A stretch of 64,000 nt of DNA from Paraphaeosphaeria minitans (lineage: Eukaryota > Ascomycota > Dothideomycetes > Pleosporales > Didymosphaeriaceae), in assembly GCA_015832175.1 (NCBI GenBank), contig WJXW01000007.1, positions 1 to 64,000 on the forward strand, in the 5' to 3' direction. The notes beneath the pieces are model-generated. The model was not told the origin of the DNA. It did not search any database and saw only the letters and a list, made by a program, of their open reading frames with translations. Below are positions 1-10,800 of the stretch, piece after piece (position 1 is the stretch's first letter; every line of letters starts with the position of its first letter). Position numbers and translations under genes: made by a program.

Positions 1-109
1 AACCCTAACCCTAACCCTAACCCTAACCCTAACCCTAACCCTAACCCTAACCCTAACCCTAACCCTAACCCTAACCCTAACCCTAACCCTAACCCTAACC
101 CTAACCCTA
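1..109. repeat. Telomere repeat tract (CCCTAA)n
   Basis: Eighteen perfect tandem copies of AACCCT plus one base fill the left edge. TTAGGG on the other strand is the usual telomere repeat of filamentous fungi. The C-rich strand reads 5' to 3' from the left, so this is the left terminus of a chromosome and the telomere tract probably continues beyond the assembly edge. Confidence 0.98.
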
Positions 110-174
110 CGCACCAGCGGTTCTTCCCATCCCGACGGGCCCACCCACCCCACCTCTCCCTTGCACTCACGAAC
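110..174. other. Telomere-adjacent spacer
   Basis: A 65-bp GC-rich segment joins the telomere hexamers to the first helicase unit. It is absent at the start of the second tandem unit (6369) but present, in mutated form, at the start of the old full copy at about 54,187. It is therefore part of the complete family A unit and was lost from the second unit. No ORF or motif is seen. Confidence 0.75.
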
Positions 175-1681
175 GGGTTTCCTATCCTACCTCTCCTATA
201 CACTTATAAACGGGTTTCCTATTCTACCTCAAGATTTTTCCCTACTTTAACTCCCTTTAACTTATATTAGTATACTCCTTATCTAGTTATAATATTATAT
301 CTCTTTTCTAAAAAAGTCCTAACTTTTCTCTACTATATAAAGTTTTATAATAAGAAGCTTATTCTTCTCTCCTTACTAAGTTTGTTTTATAGTATAACTA
401 ATAACTTTAAACAACATTTAATAAGTCCATCCTATATTACTCTACATAACTTTATTTTACTTTATATAGCTTTATACCACTTTATATAACATTTAATAAC
501 TTCACCTTACATCCCTTTATAGAAAGTTATGTTACTTTATATCACTTTATACAACTTAACACTACTTTATAAACCTTTATAAAATATTTAATAACTGTAC
601 CTTATACTATTTTATAGAAAGTTATATAGTATTATATAGCTTTATATTACTTTATTACAATTTATATCACTTTATATAACTTTATTAAATATCTAATAAC
701 TTTACCATATATCACTTTATATAGCTTTATAGTAATTTATATCACTTTATATAACTTAATACAACCTTATATAACTTTACTTTATATTACTTTATATACC
801 TTTATATTACTTTATAATAATTTATATCCCTTTATATAACTTAATACAACCTTATATAACTTTATAAAATATTTAATAACTTTACTACATATTACTTTAT
901 ATAGCTTTATGTCCCTTTATAATAATTTATATCCTTTTATATAACTTAACACGACCTTATATACCTGTATAGAATAGTTAATAACTTTACCTTATATTAC
1001 TTTTTAAAAAGTTATATTACTTTATATTTTCTATAACTTTAGAAATATATATTTTCCCTTTAATAAAAAATAACCCTTTAGTTTTTTTTTCTTAATTTTA
1101 TAATAACTAGAAATTATTTATTATCTACTACATAGTTTAGTAATTTAGTTTTATTATTTATAAGTCCTACTTCTACTTATAAATACTACTACTTTAATAA
1201 TTTCTTTTATATTCTCTTTTTAATAGAAATATAAATTATTAATATAAAATTAAATTTAGTTTCACTCTAGTAGTTATATAATACTATTAGTATAAACTAT
1301 TTAAAGTAAAACTTATGATTACTAAATAAGTAAAAATTATTATAAGTATATAAAAAAGTATACTACTATTTAATAACTAGTGGTAAAGTTTATAAAAAAG
1401 TAGAAATATAGTTTAATTATAATTTTATTAAATTCTAATAAGTTATAAGATAGTATCAATACTAGTACTTAGGTTTTTAGAAATTTACTTATTTTATACA
1501 ATTCCTAAACTCTTCTAGAAGACTCTAGTTTCTATTTTTTCTATAATTTCTAAAACTTACATCCTATTATACTAATATATAGTAAAGTAAAATAAAATCT
1601 ATAATAGATAGGCTAACTCTACTATAATATGTACAAAGTGAGATTTTTTAAAAAATAGAAGTAAAGTACTATATTCTAGGC
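175..1681. repeat. AT-rich 3' flank with degenerate short tandem repeats
   Basis: No gene is seen here. From about 420 to 1,030 the sequence is a degenerate tandem array of roughly 12-13-bp words of the type CTTTATATARCTTTATA, interrupted by TTTAATAACTTTACC. From 1,031 to 1,681 it is simple AT-rich DNA without clear periodicity. It is the telomere-proximal 3' flank of the helicase gene and recurs at 6,369-7,875 and about 54,240-55,860. Confidence 0.85.
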
Positions 1682-4600
1682 CTAATTCTTCTCTTTAAGT
1701 TTTATAATAACTCTTATAGCTACTACCATTGCATTACTAAGAAATTCGCCCCAGATACGTTCACAATGGCGCTGTCCAAGCCATACCTGGTACGCCTGGC
1801 ACGAAACCTCGCACTCGCCCTGGAACCCGCACTGCCGAATGATCTCAAGCCCATCCGCAATCCCCGTTGCTGCCCTGGCCACAGGAATCACAATGTTCGG
1901 CCACTGGCACGAGTTCGCGACGTCCTGCCCTGTCGCGCACCACTTCTGGCTCACCCAGCACCTTCGACAGCTGTGGCAGTTCCCAGCGTCGCGCACCCCT
2001 CGCCGGAACTCGTCCATGTCCCTCCCCATCATCATGGGCTGCGCCGTGCACAGCATCGTTCTGTGCTCTTGCCAGCCTGCCCGCCCCAGCACCCAGCATA
2101 TCGCACACCCGGCCCGCAGCTCGTCCATGCTTGCCTCCACCTCTTGCCACTCACTCGCCGCGAGCGACTGGGCCTGCTGCCACTCGATCCGGCCCTCACC
2201 GCATCGATCGCACCCAGCCGAGTCCATGTCACTGCACACTACCCGCTGCCCATCCATGTACTCGCTCATCTTCCCGCGCCGGCAGCCTTCGCTCTCGATG
2301 AACATGCCCATCGCGCACACGTCCACCGACGCTCCACCCTCCCGGATTCGCCTCTCCACCTCACCTGGCTCGACGATGATGACCGAGTCCGCCACCTCGC
2401 CGCTACGCCCCGCACGCCCACTCTCCTGGCAGTAGTCGATCATGCTCCATGGCATGCCTACGTGCAAGACGAACACGATGCTGGGAAAGTTAACCCCAGT
2501 ACCGAGCGCTGATGTTGCCACGATGAGCCCGCCTTCGTCCAGCCAGCTGGCGAGGATCTCGGTTCGATCCAACTCGCCAGCGTGGTAGTGCTTGCAGCCC
2601 AGCGCCCCTGCCAGCATTTCGCATGCAGTCCTGCTGTGGCAGTAGATGACGCCTTTCTGGCCACCCCGCAGCTGTTCCTGCCGCCGTCGACACATGGCCA
2701 GTGCTGCCTCCATGGCCTTACCTCGCCCACACCACGACACGTAATACCGGATGTTGGGCCGCACCGTGCTGGCCCGGATGTAGGTGGCAGCTTGAATCAA
2801 CATGCTTCTACCCAACACCCCCTCCAGCACGGGCGGTAGCGTCGCCGTCAGCAGTACGATCGGGCATGCAAGCACGCGCAGATTCCGCAGCTTCGCCAGC
2901 TTCGGCCGCCAATGGCTGGAGGTGATGATGAGATGGCACTCGTCAATCACCACCCGCTGCAGCTGCTTCTTATCCTTCAGCGAGCTGGCATACTTCAGGA
3001 ACCCCGCGCCGCCGGCGACATCAGCACCAACCAGCATGACGGAGGCCGGGTTCGTCTCGTGGTTAACCCATTCCACGCAGTCGATACCGCGCGCGCGGAT
3101 ACGCGTTGCCAGGTCCTCGATCAGCGCGCGGAACGGCACCACAACCACGGTCACGCCAGCATGGTCGAGGCAGGCCGGCACCATGAACAGCAGACTCTTG
3201 CCTCCACCTGTGGGGAGCACGACCACCAGCGGTGTCTGACCGTTCACCATAGCGAACATGGCCTGTTCCTGCTCGTCCGACTTGAACGATGCAGTAGCCT
3301 GGCCAAGTGCCTGCTGCATCGCTCTAGACATCGCACTCGCAGTGACACCCCCTGGTTTGGTTTTCTTCTGCGGCACGACCACGGCGAGATCATCTCTCCC
3401 TTTGTCTTGACCGTCTCCTTCTTCTTCCCATCGCCGCTTCCTGGCTGCACTGGGTCGTACCTCGTGCCCATCCACACCTAGAAACTCGTGCCAGCGCCGA
3501 CTGAGCGGCCGGAAGGTCTCGATCGAACGCATGCTGAGATGCTTCACAATATCGATGGGCACGCTGTAGTTGGCCAGGCCGATCTTGGTCGTCCGCGCGC
3601 TCTGCAGCTCCAACGGGCTCTCACCGTCCTCGTCGACCTCGGGCTCTTCAATCTCACCCACCTCGTCTTGGTAACCCCGCCCAAACACATCCCCAACCAC
3701 CTCCCGCCCAATCCCCACCGCCGTGTGTCGGTAGTCGAGCGTGTTCAGCGCCACCCCCAGGTGCTTGCCCGTCTCGCGCTTCAGCACCCGCGTCAGGTGA
3801 TCCGTGTGCCACGGACCCTGCTCGTTGGCCCACAGGTAGTCGGTGAAGCTGCCGCCCAGCACCTCCACGGTCAGGTACTCTTCGAACGGCTGCACGTACG
3901 CCAGGTACACAACGAGCACCTGCGAGAGCCGCGAGGGCAGGAACCTTGGGATGACCTTGGGCTTGTCGAACTGCGACTGCGACTTGTAGTAACGGACCAC
4001 CGTCATGATCTGTCCGTCCATCACGAAGAGGTTGCGGTCCTGCAGTGCTCCGTTGCGGAACCGCATCGACGTGATCTCGGTGCCCCGACCTGGCATTCCC
4101 TCGTCAATGTGGAGATTGGCAAGCTCCAGCTCCTTGAAGCGCTTGACACTGCGCAGGTACAGCTTCACGCGTGCAACGTTCCAAGTCCCATCTCCGGAGC
4201 GGAGCTTCCGACCCTGCTCGTCCTGCATCATCCGTTCGAGCATCCATCGCAAGCCATTCTCCAGGCCGTTGTTCCCGTGCGTGACAAAGGACATGCCGCG
4301 TCGTGTGCACGCGACATCGTCCTGAATCAGGTCGAGCCGGATCGGGAAACGCTGACCGGGACTGCGGACCCAGAGCAGCTCACCCCAGAGCAGGTCCTCC
4401 AGCTCGGTCAACAGTTCTTGGGCCATCAGCTGGAAATGGTGTATAACGATGGGTCTACCGTTGAGGTAGAAGATCTTCTTATCCTCTGACCAGAAGGCGT
4501 TGCCCGCGTTGCCGGTATTCATGCCGATGAACTTGCCATAGGCCAGCAGACTAAGCAGCTGGCTCGTCGGGCTGAAGGACCCGTCCGCTAGGAAGCGCTT

Positions 4601-6103
4601 TCTCAGGTCAAGATAGTGGTCACGTTCCACCAAGCCCTGCTGTTCCCGTTGCGCGGGCGGAAGTAGGTGTTCGACACTGATCACCCGAACGCAGTACACC
4701 ATCCCAGCCACTAGATACGAATAGTTCTTCGCGGTGCGCAGTCGACGTGTCTCTGAATCGAACCCAAGCACAGCAGCAAAGTGAACGAGCCCGCTCTCAA
4801 ACGGACTGCGGATGTAGGTCGTCATGATGAACGTACTAAGCATCCGGCGCACTAGGACGATGTGGCCGGCTTCGTCGTTGCTGTCCAGGGCCTCCCAGAG
4901 CATGGTGGCCAGCAGCTTTTGGTCCTCTTTCCATGGGAACATCTCCCGCGCGTCCTTCATGGGATCAACTTTGACTCGGCGACCTGTGTGGGCCTCGGGC
5001 GGGCTCTCATCACTGCAGTCGCTGCTGCTGCCGTCGCCGTCGCTGCTGTCGTCGGTGCTGCTGCCCTCGCTACTCTCCGTGTCCTCGCTCTCCTTGTCCG
5101 CTTCTTCGGCGGCGACGATACGTAGGACATAGCACACGAACATCACAATGTACCCAGCATAGCGCGCCTGGCTCTCTGGGTTCTGCAGTCGGGCTATCGG
5201 CTGCTGGTGGATCTCGTTGGCCTGCGCACTCTTCACCCATCGTCGGGTCTCACGTGGTAGCGAGGACAGCCCTCGGACGCTCTGCTCCACCAGCTGCTCC
5301 ACAGCCCGCGCGGCCTTCTGCAGCTTGGGCTCGTCCCGGCGCGGCAGCCGGATCGCGTGGGCAAGGTGCACGCAGTTGCGGTTCGCAAAGTGCTCTGGCC
5401 ACTCTGTAAACTTCCACCAGCCTGTCTTGTCTGTCTTTGCGACTTCTGCATCCATCACCTGCTCTTGCCGCTTCCTCTCCTCCTGCGTTCGCGCGTACTC
5501 TGCCAGAATGTCTTCCACCTCTTCTTTATGCGCCCTAGCGTCTGCTCCGCTGTCCGCTACATCGGGGACGCAAACTACAAAGTACCGCTGCCGTCCTGAA
5601 GCGGGGAAGAAAGACTGCATCTTTACCTTCTGGTAGAGCGCATCTGATCCCGTCTTGAACGCTAACCCATGACTGTTGCAGTGTAGTCGTATCTGGCCCT
5701 TGTTTCGCGTAAGATAGCTGCATGCTGGCTGCTTGCATTGGAAGCCGTCCAACGGCGCTCCTAGGACCTGGATTGGCGGTCCGCCAGCGTCTGGTAGCGT
5801 AACGCTGCCCAGCCCTTGTCTTCTCAAAAGAGCGCAGCTTTCAATGAATTTCCTCCGTTCGTTAACTGGTACACTATGCTTTTGACGGAGATGTACATCG
5901 AGATTTTCTATGCCGGCTTTGTGCTCGCTGCAGCAAAGCACGCCGTACTCCTTAACAAAATGAATATACTTTTGTATATTAGCTTGCGCTAAGTTTTCTC
6001 CTGCTAGTTGCTGTTGCTGCTGAGAGTTCTGTTGATGTGGTGATGTTAGTACTCTGTTAGCTGGGCTTGACGCGGAAGCTCGAGCGTCCCAGCAGAACTC
6101 CAT
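1682..6103 (-). CDS. Telomere-linked RecQ-type helicase, copy 1
   Basis: Intact intronless gene of 1,473 residues, transcribed toward the telomere. N-terminal half: a Gln-rich stretch (24-32) and two zinc-finger-like Cys/His groups (C57/C58 with H71/H76; C123, C128, H141, H145) that resemble the fungal DUF3505 domain. A Ser/Asp/Glu-rich linker lies at 333-370. The middle region has DYRHTAVGIGRE (790-801) and Y846 in a context like a degenerate tyrosine recombinase. The helicase core is clear: PTGGGKS (964-970, K969), DECH (1054-1057), TAT (1086-1088) and QESGRAGR (1226-1233). It is followed by C1274, C1290, C1298 and C1301, spaced like the RecQ zinc module. The start is fixed by an in-frame TAA three codons upstream of the ATG. 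It is probably a nuclear ATP-dependent DNA helicase of the telomere-linked (TLH) family, thought to act in subtelomere recombination or amplification. The helicase call is firm; the recombinase resemblance is inference. Confidence 0.93.
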   Translation of the reverse strand: MEFCWDARASASSPANRVLTSPHQQNSQQQQQLAGENLAQANIQKYIHFVKEYGVLCCSEHKAGIENLDVHLRQKHSVPVNERRKFIESCALLRRQGLGSVTLPDAGGPPIQVLGAPLDGFQCKQPACSYLTRNKGQIRLHCNSHGLAFKTGSDALYQKVKMQSFFPASGRQRYFVVCVPDVADSGADARAHKEEVEDILAEYARTQEERKRQEQVMDAEVAKTDKTGWWKFTEWPEHFANRNCVHLAHAIRLPRRDEPKLQKAARAVEQLVEQSVRGLSSLPRETRRWVKSAQANEIHQQPIARLQNPESQARYAGYIVMFVCYVLRIVAAEEADKESEDTESSEGSSTDDSSDGDGSSSDCSDESPPEAHTGRRVKVDPMKDAREMFPWKEDQKLLATMLWEALDSNDEAGHIVLVRRMLSTFIMTTYIRSPFESGLVHFAAVLGFDSETRRLRTAKNYSYLVAGMVYCVRVISVEHLLPPAQREQQGLVERDHYLDLRKRFLADGSFSPTSQLLSLLAYGKFIGMNTGNAGNAFWSEDKKIFYLNGRPIVIHHFQLMAQELLTELEDLLWGELLWVRSPGQRFPIRLDLIQDDVACTRRGMSFVTHGNNGLENGLRWMLERMMQDEQGRKLRSGDGTWNVARVKLYLRSVKRFKELELANLHIDEGMPGRGTEITSMRFRNGALQDRNLFVMDGQIMTVVRYYKSQSQFDKPKVIPRFLPSRLSQVLVVYLAYVQPFEEYLTVEVLGGSFTDYLWANEQGPWHTDHLTRVLKRETGKHLGVALNTLDYRHTAVGIGREVVGDVFGRGYQDEVGEIEEPEVDEDGESPLELQSARTTKIGLANYSVPIDIVKHLSMRSIETFRPLSRRWHEFLGVDGHEVRPSAARKRRWEEEGDGQDKGRDDLAVVVPQKKTKPGGVTASAMSRAMQQALGQATASFKSDEQEQAMFAMVNGQTPLVVVLPTGGGKSLLFMVPACLDHAGVTVVVVPFRALIEDLATRIRARGIDCVEWVNHETNPASVMLVGADVAGGAGFLKYASSLKDKKQLQRVVIDECHLIITSSHWRPKLAKLRNLRVLACPIVLLTATLPPVLEGVLGRSMLIQAATYIRASTVRPNIRYYVSWCGRGKAMEAALAMCRRRQEQLRGGQKGVIYCHSRTACEMLAGALGCKHYHAGELDRTEILASWLDEGGLIVATSALGTGVNFPSIVFVLHVGMPWSMIDYCQESGRAGRSGEVADSVIIVEPGEVERRIREGGASVDVCAMGMFIESEGCRRGKMSEYMDGQRVVCSDMDSAGCDRCGEGRIEWQQAQSLAASEWQEVEASMDELRAGCAICWVLGRAGWQEHRTMLCTAQPMMMGRDMDEFRRGVRDAGNCHSCRRCWVSQKWCATGQDVANSCQWPNIVIPVARAATGIADGLEIIRQCGFQGECEVSCQAYQVWLGQRHCERIWGEFLSNAMVVAIRVIIKLKEKN

Positions 6104-6368
6104 CGCGAATTAGTAGTAAAAAGTAATGGCTAAACCCTGCGCCACCACCATCCTATTTTGTGAATAAGAGATGGTAGATTAGTATAAGAGGTTACGTTGA
6201 GATGAATTAGAATGAGAAAGAAATAGAAATAGCTGGGGAATAGGATTGTTTCTGCCCCTAGTCTAACGCGTTTCTGGTATCAAATCCTACCTAATTCGTT
6301 AACTCTAACCCTAACGCTAAGCCAATCTTAGCGCGTCTGTGACCACCGACGCCTCTTCCTCTTGGATA
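6104..6368. promoter_or_regulatory. 5' flank of helicase copy 1
   Basis: About 265 bp upstream of the helicase ATG, of ordinary base composition. It must hold the promoter unless transcription starts in the neighbouring unit, but no convincing TATA or other motif could be assigned. It contains the telomere-like hexamers listed separately. Confidence 0.4.
6303..6320. repeat. Interstitial telomere-like hexamers
   Basis: Three consecutive hexamers, CTCTAA CCCTAA CGCTAA, match (CCCTAA)3 with two substitutions, in the same orientation as the terminal telomere. They lie about 50 bp from the centromere-proximal end of the unit. Confidence 0.8.
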
Positions 6369-7875
6369 GGGTTTCCTATCCTACCTCTCCTATACACTTA
6401 TAAACGGGTTTCCTATTCTACCTCAAGATTTTTCCCTACTTTAACTCCCTTTAACTTATATTAGTATACTCCTTATCTAGTTATAATATTATATCTCTTT
6501 TCTAAAAAAGTCCTAACTTTTCTCTACTATATAAAGTTTTATAATAAGAAGCTTATTCTTCTCTCCTTACTAAGTTTGTTTTATAGTATAACTAATAACT
6601 TTAAACAACATTTAATAAGTCCATCCTATATTACTCTACATAACTTTATTTTACTTTATATAGCTTTATACCACTTTATATAACATTTAATAACTTCACC
6701 TTACATCCCTTTATAGAAAGTTATGTTACTTTATATCACTTTATACAACTTAACACTACTTTATAAACCTTTATAAAATATTTAATAACTGTACCTTATA
6801 CTATTTTATAGAAAGTTATATAGTATTATATAGCTTTATATTACTTTATTACAATTTATATCACTTTATATAACTTTATTAAATATCTAATAACTTTACC
6901 ATATATCACTTTATATAGCTTTATAGTAATTTATATCACTTTATATAACTTAATACAACCTTATATAACTTTACTTTATATTACTTTATATACCTTTATA
7001 TTACTTTATAATAATTTATATCCCTTTATATAACTTAATACAACCTTATATAACTTTATAAAATATTTAATAACTTTACTACATATTACTTTATATAGCT
7101 TTATGTCCCTTTATAATAATTTATATCCTTTTATATAACTTAACACGACCTTATATACCTGTATAGAATAGTTAATAACTTTACCTTATATTACTTTTTA
7201 AAAAGTTATATTACTTTATATTTTCTATAACTTTAGAAATATATATTTTCCCTTTAATAAAAAATAACCCTTTAGTTTTTTTTTCTTAATTTTATAATAA
7301 CTAGAAATTATTTATTATCTACTACATAGTTTAGTAATTTAGTTTTATTATTTATAAGTCCTACTTCTACTTATAAATACTACTACTTTAATAATTTCTT
7401 TTATATTCTCTTTTTAATAGAAATATAAATTATTAATATAAAATTAAATTTAGTTTCACTCTAGTAGTTATATAATACTATTAGTATAAACTATTTAAAG
7501 TAAAACTTATGATTACTAAATAAGTAAAAATTATTATAAGTATATAAAAAAGTATACTACTATTTAATAACTAGTGGTAAAGTTTATAAAAAAGTAGAAA
7601 TATAGTTTAATTATAATTTTATTAAATTCTAATAAGTTATAAGATAGTATCAATACTAGTACTTAGGTTTTTAGAAATTTACTTATTTTATACAATTCCT
7701 AAACTCTTCTAGAAGACTCTAGTTTCTATTTTTTCTATAATTTCTAAAACTTACATCCTATTATACTAATATATAGTAAAGTAAAATAAAATCTATAATA
7801 GATAGGCTAACTCTACTATAATATGTACAAAGTGAGATTTTTTAAAAAATAGAAGTAAAGTACTATATTCTAGGC
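6369..7875. repeat. AT-rich 3' flank, copy 2
   Basis: Same content as the flank of copy 1: degenerate 12-13-bp AT-rich tandem words (about 6,614-7,224), then simple AT-rich sequence. No gene is seen. Confidence 0.85.
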
Positions 7876-10800
7876 CTAATTCTTCTCTTTAAGTTTTATA
7901 ATAACTCTTATAGCTACTACCATTGCATTACTAAGAAATTCGCCCCAGATACGTTCACAATGGCGCTGTCCAAGCCATACCTGGTACGCCTGGCACGAAA
8001 CCTCGCACTCGCCCTGGAACCCGCACTGCCGAATGATCTCAAGCCCATCCGCAATCCCCGTTGCTGCCCTGGCCACAGGAATCACAATGTTCGGCCACTG
8101 GCACGAGTTCGCGACGTCCTGCCCTGTCGCGCACCACTTCTGGCTCACCCAGCACCTTCGACAGCTGTGGCAGTTCCCAGCGTCGCGCACCCCTCGCCGG
8201 AACTCGTCCATGTCCCTCCCCATCATCATGGGCTGCGCCGTGCACAGCATCGTTCTGTGCTCTTGCCAGCCTGCCCGCCCCAGCACCCAGCATATCGCAC
8301 ACCCGGCCCGCAGCTCGTCCATGCTTGCCTCCACCTCTTGCCACTCACTCGCCGCGAGCGACTGGGCCTGCTGCCACTCGATCCGGCCCTCACCGCATCG
8401 ATCGCACCCAGCCGAGTCCATGTCACTGCACACTACCCGCTGCCCATCCATGTACTCGCTCATCTTCCCGCGCCGGCAGCCTTCGCTCTCGATGAACATG
8501 CCCATCGCGCACACGTCCACCGACGCTCCACCCTCCCGGATTCGCCTCTCCACCTCACCTGGCTCGACGATGATGACCGAGTCCGCCACCTCGCCGCTAC
8601 GCCCCGCACGCCCACTCTCCTGGCAGTAGTCGATCATGCTCCATGGCATGCCTACGTGCAAGACGAACACGATGCTGGGAAAGTTAACCCCAGTACCGAG
8701 CGCTGATGTTGCCACGATGAGCCCGCCTTCGTCCAGCCAGCTGGCGAGGATCTCGGTTCGATCCAACTCGCCAGCGTGGTAGTGCTTGCAGCCCAGCGCC
8801 CCTGCCAGCATTTCGCATGCAGTCCTGCTGTGGCAGTAGATGACGCCTTTCTGGCCACCCCGCAGCTGTTCCTGCCGCCGTCGACACATGGCCAGTGCTG
8901 CCTCCATGGCCTTACCTCGCCCACACCACGACACGTAATACCGGATGTTGGGCCGCACCGTGCTGGCCCGGATGTAGGTGGCAGCTTGAATCAACATGCT
9001 TCTACCCAACACCCCCTCCAGCACGGGCGGTAGCGTCGCCGTCAGCAGTACGATCGGGCATGCAAGCACGCGCAGATTCCGCAGCTTCGCCAGCTTCGGC
9101 CGCCAATGGCTGGAGGTGATGATGAGATGGCACTCGTCAATCACCACCCGCTGCAGCTGCTTCTTATCCTTCAGCGAGCTGGCATACTTCAGGAACCCCG
9201 CGCCGCCGGCGACATCAGCACCAACCAGCATGACGGAGGCCGGGTTCGTCTCGTGGTTAACCCATTCCACGCAGTCGATACCGCGCGCGCGGATACGCGT
9301 TGCCAGGTCCTCGATCAGCGCGCGGAACGGCACCACAACCACGGTCACGCCAGCATGGTCGAGGCAGGCCGGCACCATGAACAGCAGACTCTTGCCTCCA
9401 CCTGTGGGGAGCACGACCACCAGCGGTGTCTGACCGTTCACCATAGCGAACATGGCCTGTTCCTGCTCGTCCGACTTGAACGATGCAGTAGCCTGGCCAA
9501 GTGCCTGCTGCATCGCTCTAGACATCGCACTCGCAGTGACACCCCCTGGTTTGGTTTTCTTCTGCGGCACGACCACGGCGAGATCATCTCTCCCTTTGTC
9601 TTGACCGTCTCCTTCTTCTTCCCATCGCCGCTTCCTGGCTGCACTGGGTCGTACCTCGTGCCCATCCACACCTAGAAACTCGTGCCAGCGCCGACTGAGC
9701 GGCCGGAAGGTCTCGATCGAACGCATGCTGAGATGCTTCACAATATCGATGGGCACGCTGTAGTTGGCCAGGCCGATCTTGGTCGTCCGCGCGCTCTGCA
9801 GCTCCAACGGGCTCTCACCGTCCTCGTCGACCTCGGGCTCTTCAATCTCACCCACCTCGTCTTGGTAACCCCGCCCAAACACATCCCCAACCACCTCCCG
9901 CCCAATCCCCACCGCCGTGTGTCGGTAGTCGAGCGTGTTCAGCGCCACCCCCAGGTGCTTGCCCGTCTCGCGCTTCAGCACCCGCGTCAGGTGATCCGTG
10001 TGCCACGGACCCTGCTCGTTGGCCCACAGGTAGTCGGTGAAGCTGCCGCCCAGCACCTCCACGGTCAGGTACTCTTCGAACGGCTGCACGTACGCCAGGT
10101 ACACAACGAGCACCTGCGAGAGCCGCGAGGGCAGGAACCTTGGGATGACCTTGGGCTTGTCGAACTGCGACTGCGACTTGTAGTAACGGACCACCGTCAT
10201 GATCTGTCCGTCCATCACGAAGAGGTTGCGGTCCTGCAGTGCTCCGTTGCGGAACCGCATCGACGTGATCTCGGTGCCCCGACCTGGCATTCCCTCGTCA
10301 ATGTGGAGATTGGCAAGCTCCAGCTCCTTGAAGCGCTTGACACTGCGCAGGTACAGCTTCACGCGTGCAACGTTCCAAGTCCCATCTCCGGAGCGGAGCT
10401 TCCGACCCTGCTCGTCCTGCATCATCCGTTCGAGCATCCATCGCAAGCCATTCTCCAGGCCGTTGTTCCCGTGCGTGACAAAGGACATGCCGCGTCGTGT
10501 GCACGCGACATCGTCCTGAATCAGGTCGAGCCGGATCGGGAAACGCTGACCGGGACTGCGGACCCAGAGCAGCTCACCCCAGAGCAGGTCCTCCAGCTCG
10601 GTCAACAGTTCTTGGGCCATCAGCTGGAAATGGTGTATAACGATGGGTCTACCGTTGAGGTAGAAGATCTTCTTATCCTCTGACCAGAAGGCGTTGCCCG
10701 CGTTGCCGGTATTCATGCCGATGAACTTGCCATAGGCCAGCAGACTAAGCAGCTGGCTCGTCGGGCTGAAGGACCCGTCCGCTAGGAAGCGCTTTCTCAG

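Larger units (their letters stand above)
175..6368. repeat. Telomere-linked helicase unit, copy 1 (family A)
   Basis: First of two direct tandem units with a period of exactly 6,194 bp. The unit holds, from the telomere inward, an AT-rich flank of about 1.5 kb, a 4.4-kb helicase gene on the minus strand, and about 265 bp of 5' flank with three telomere-like hexamers. The two units look base-for-base identical. The join between them shares only GG, so the unit starts at 175 and ends between 6,368 and 6,370. Confidence 0.95.

Noticed and set aside
1766..5738. Many open frames of 66-333 codons on both strands inside helicase copy 1 (and the same set in copy 2)
   Set aside because: They overlap the intact 1,473-codon gene, have biased compositions typical of antisense or shifted frames in GC-rich coding DNA, and recur identically only because the unit is duplicated.
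6366..6375. ATAGGGTTT at the unit junction as an inverted telomere remnant
   Set aside because: Only about seven bases match TTAGGG repeats, they are in the wrong orientation, and they arise from joining two unit ends.
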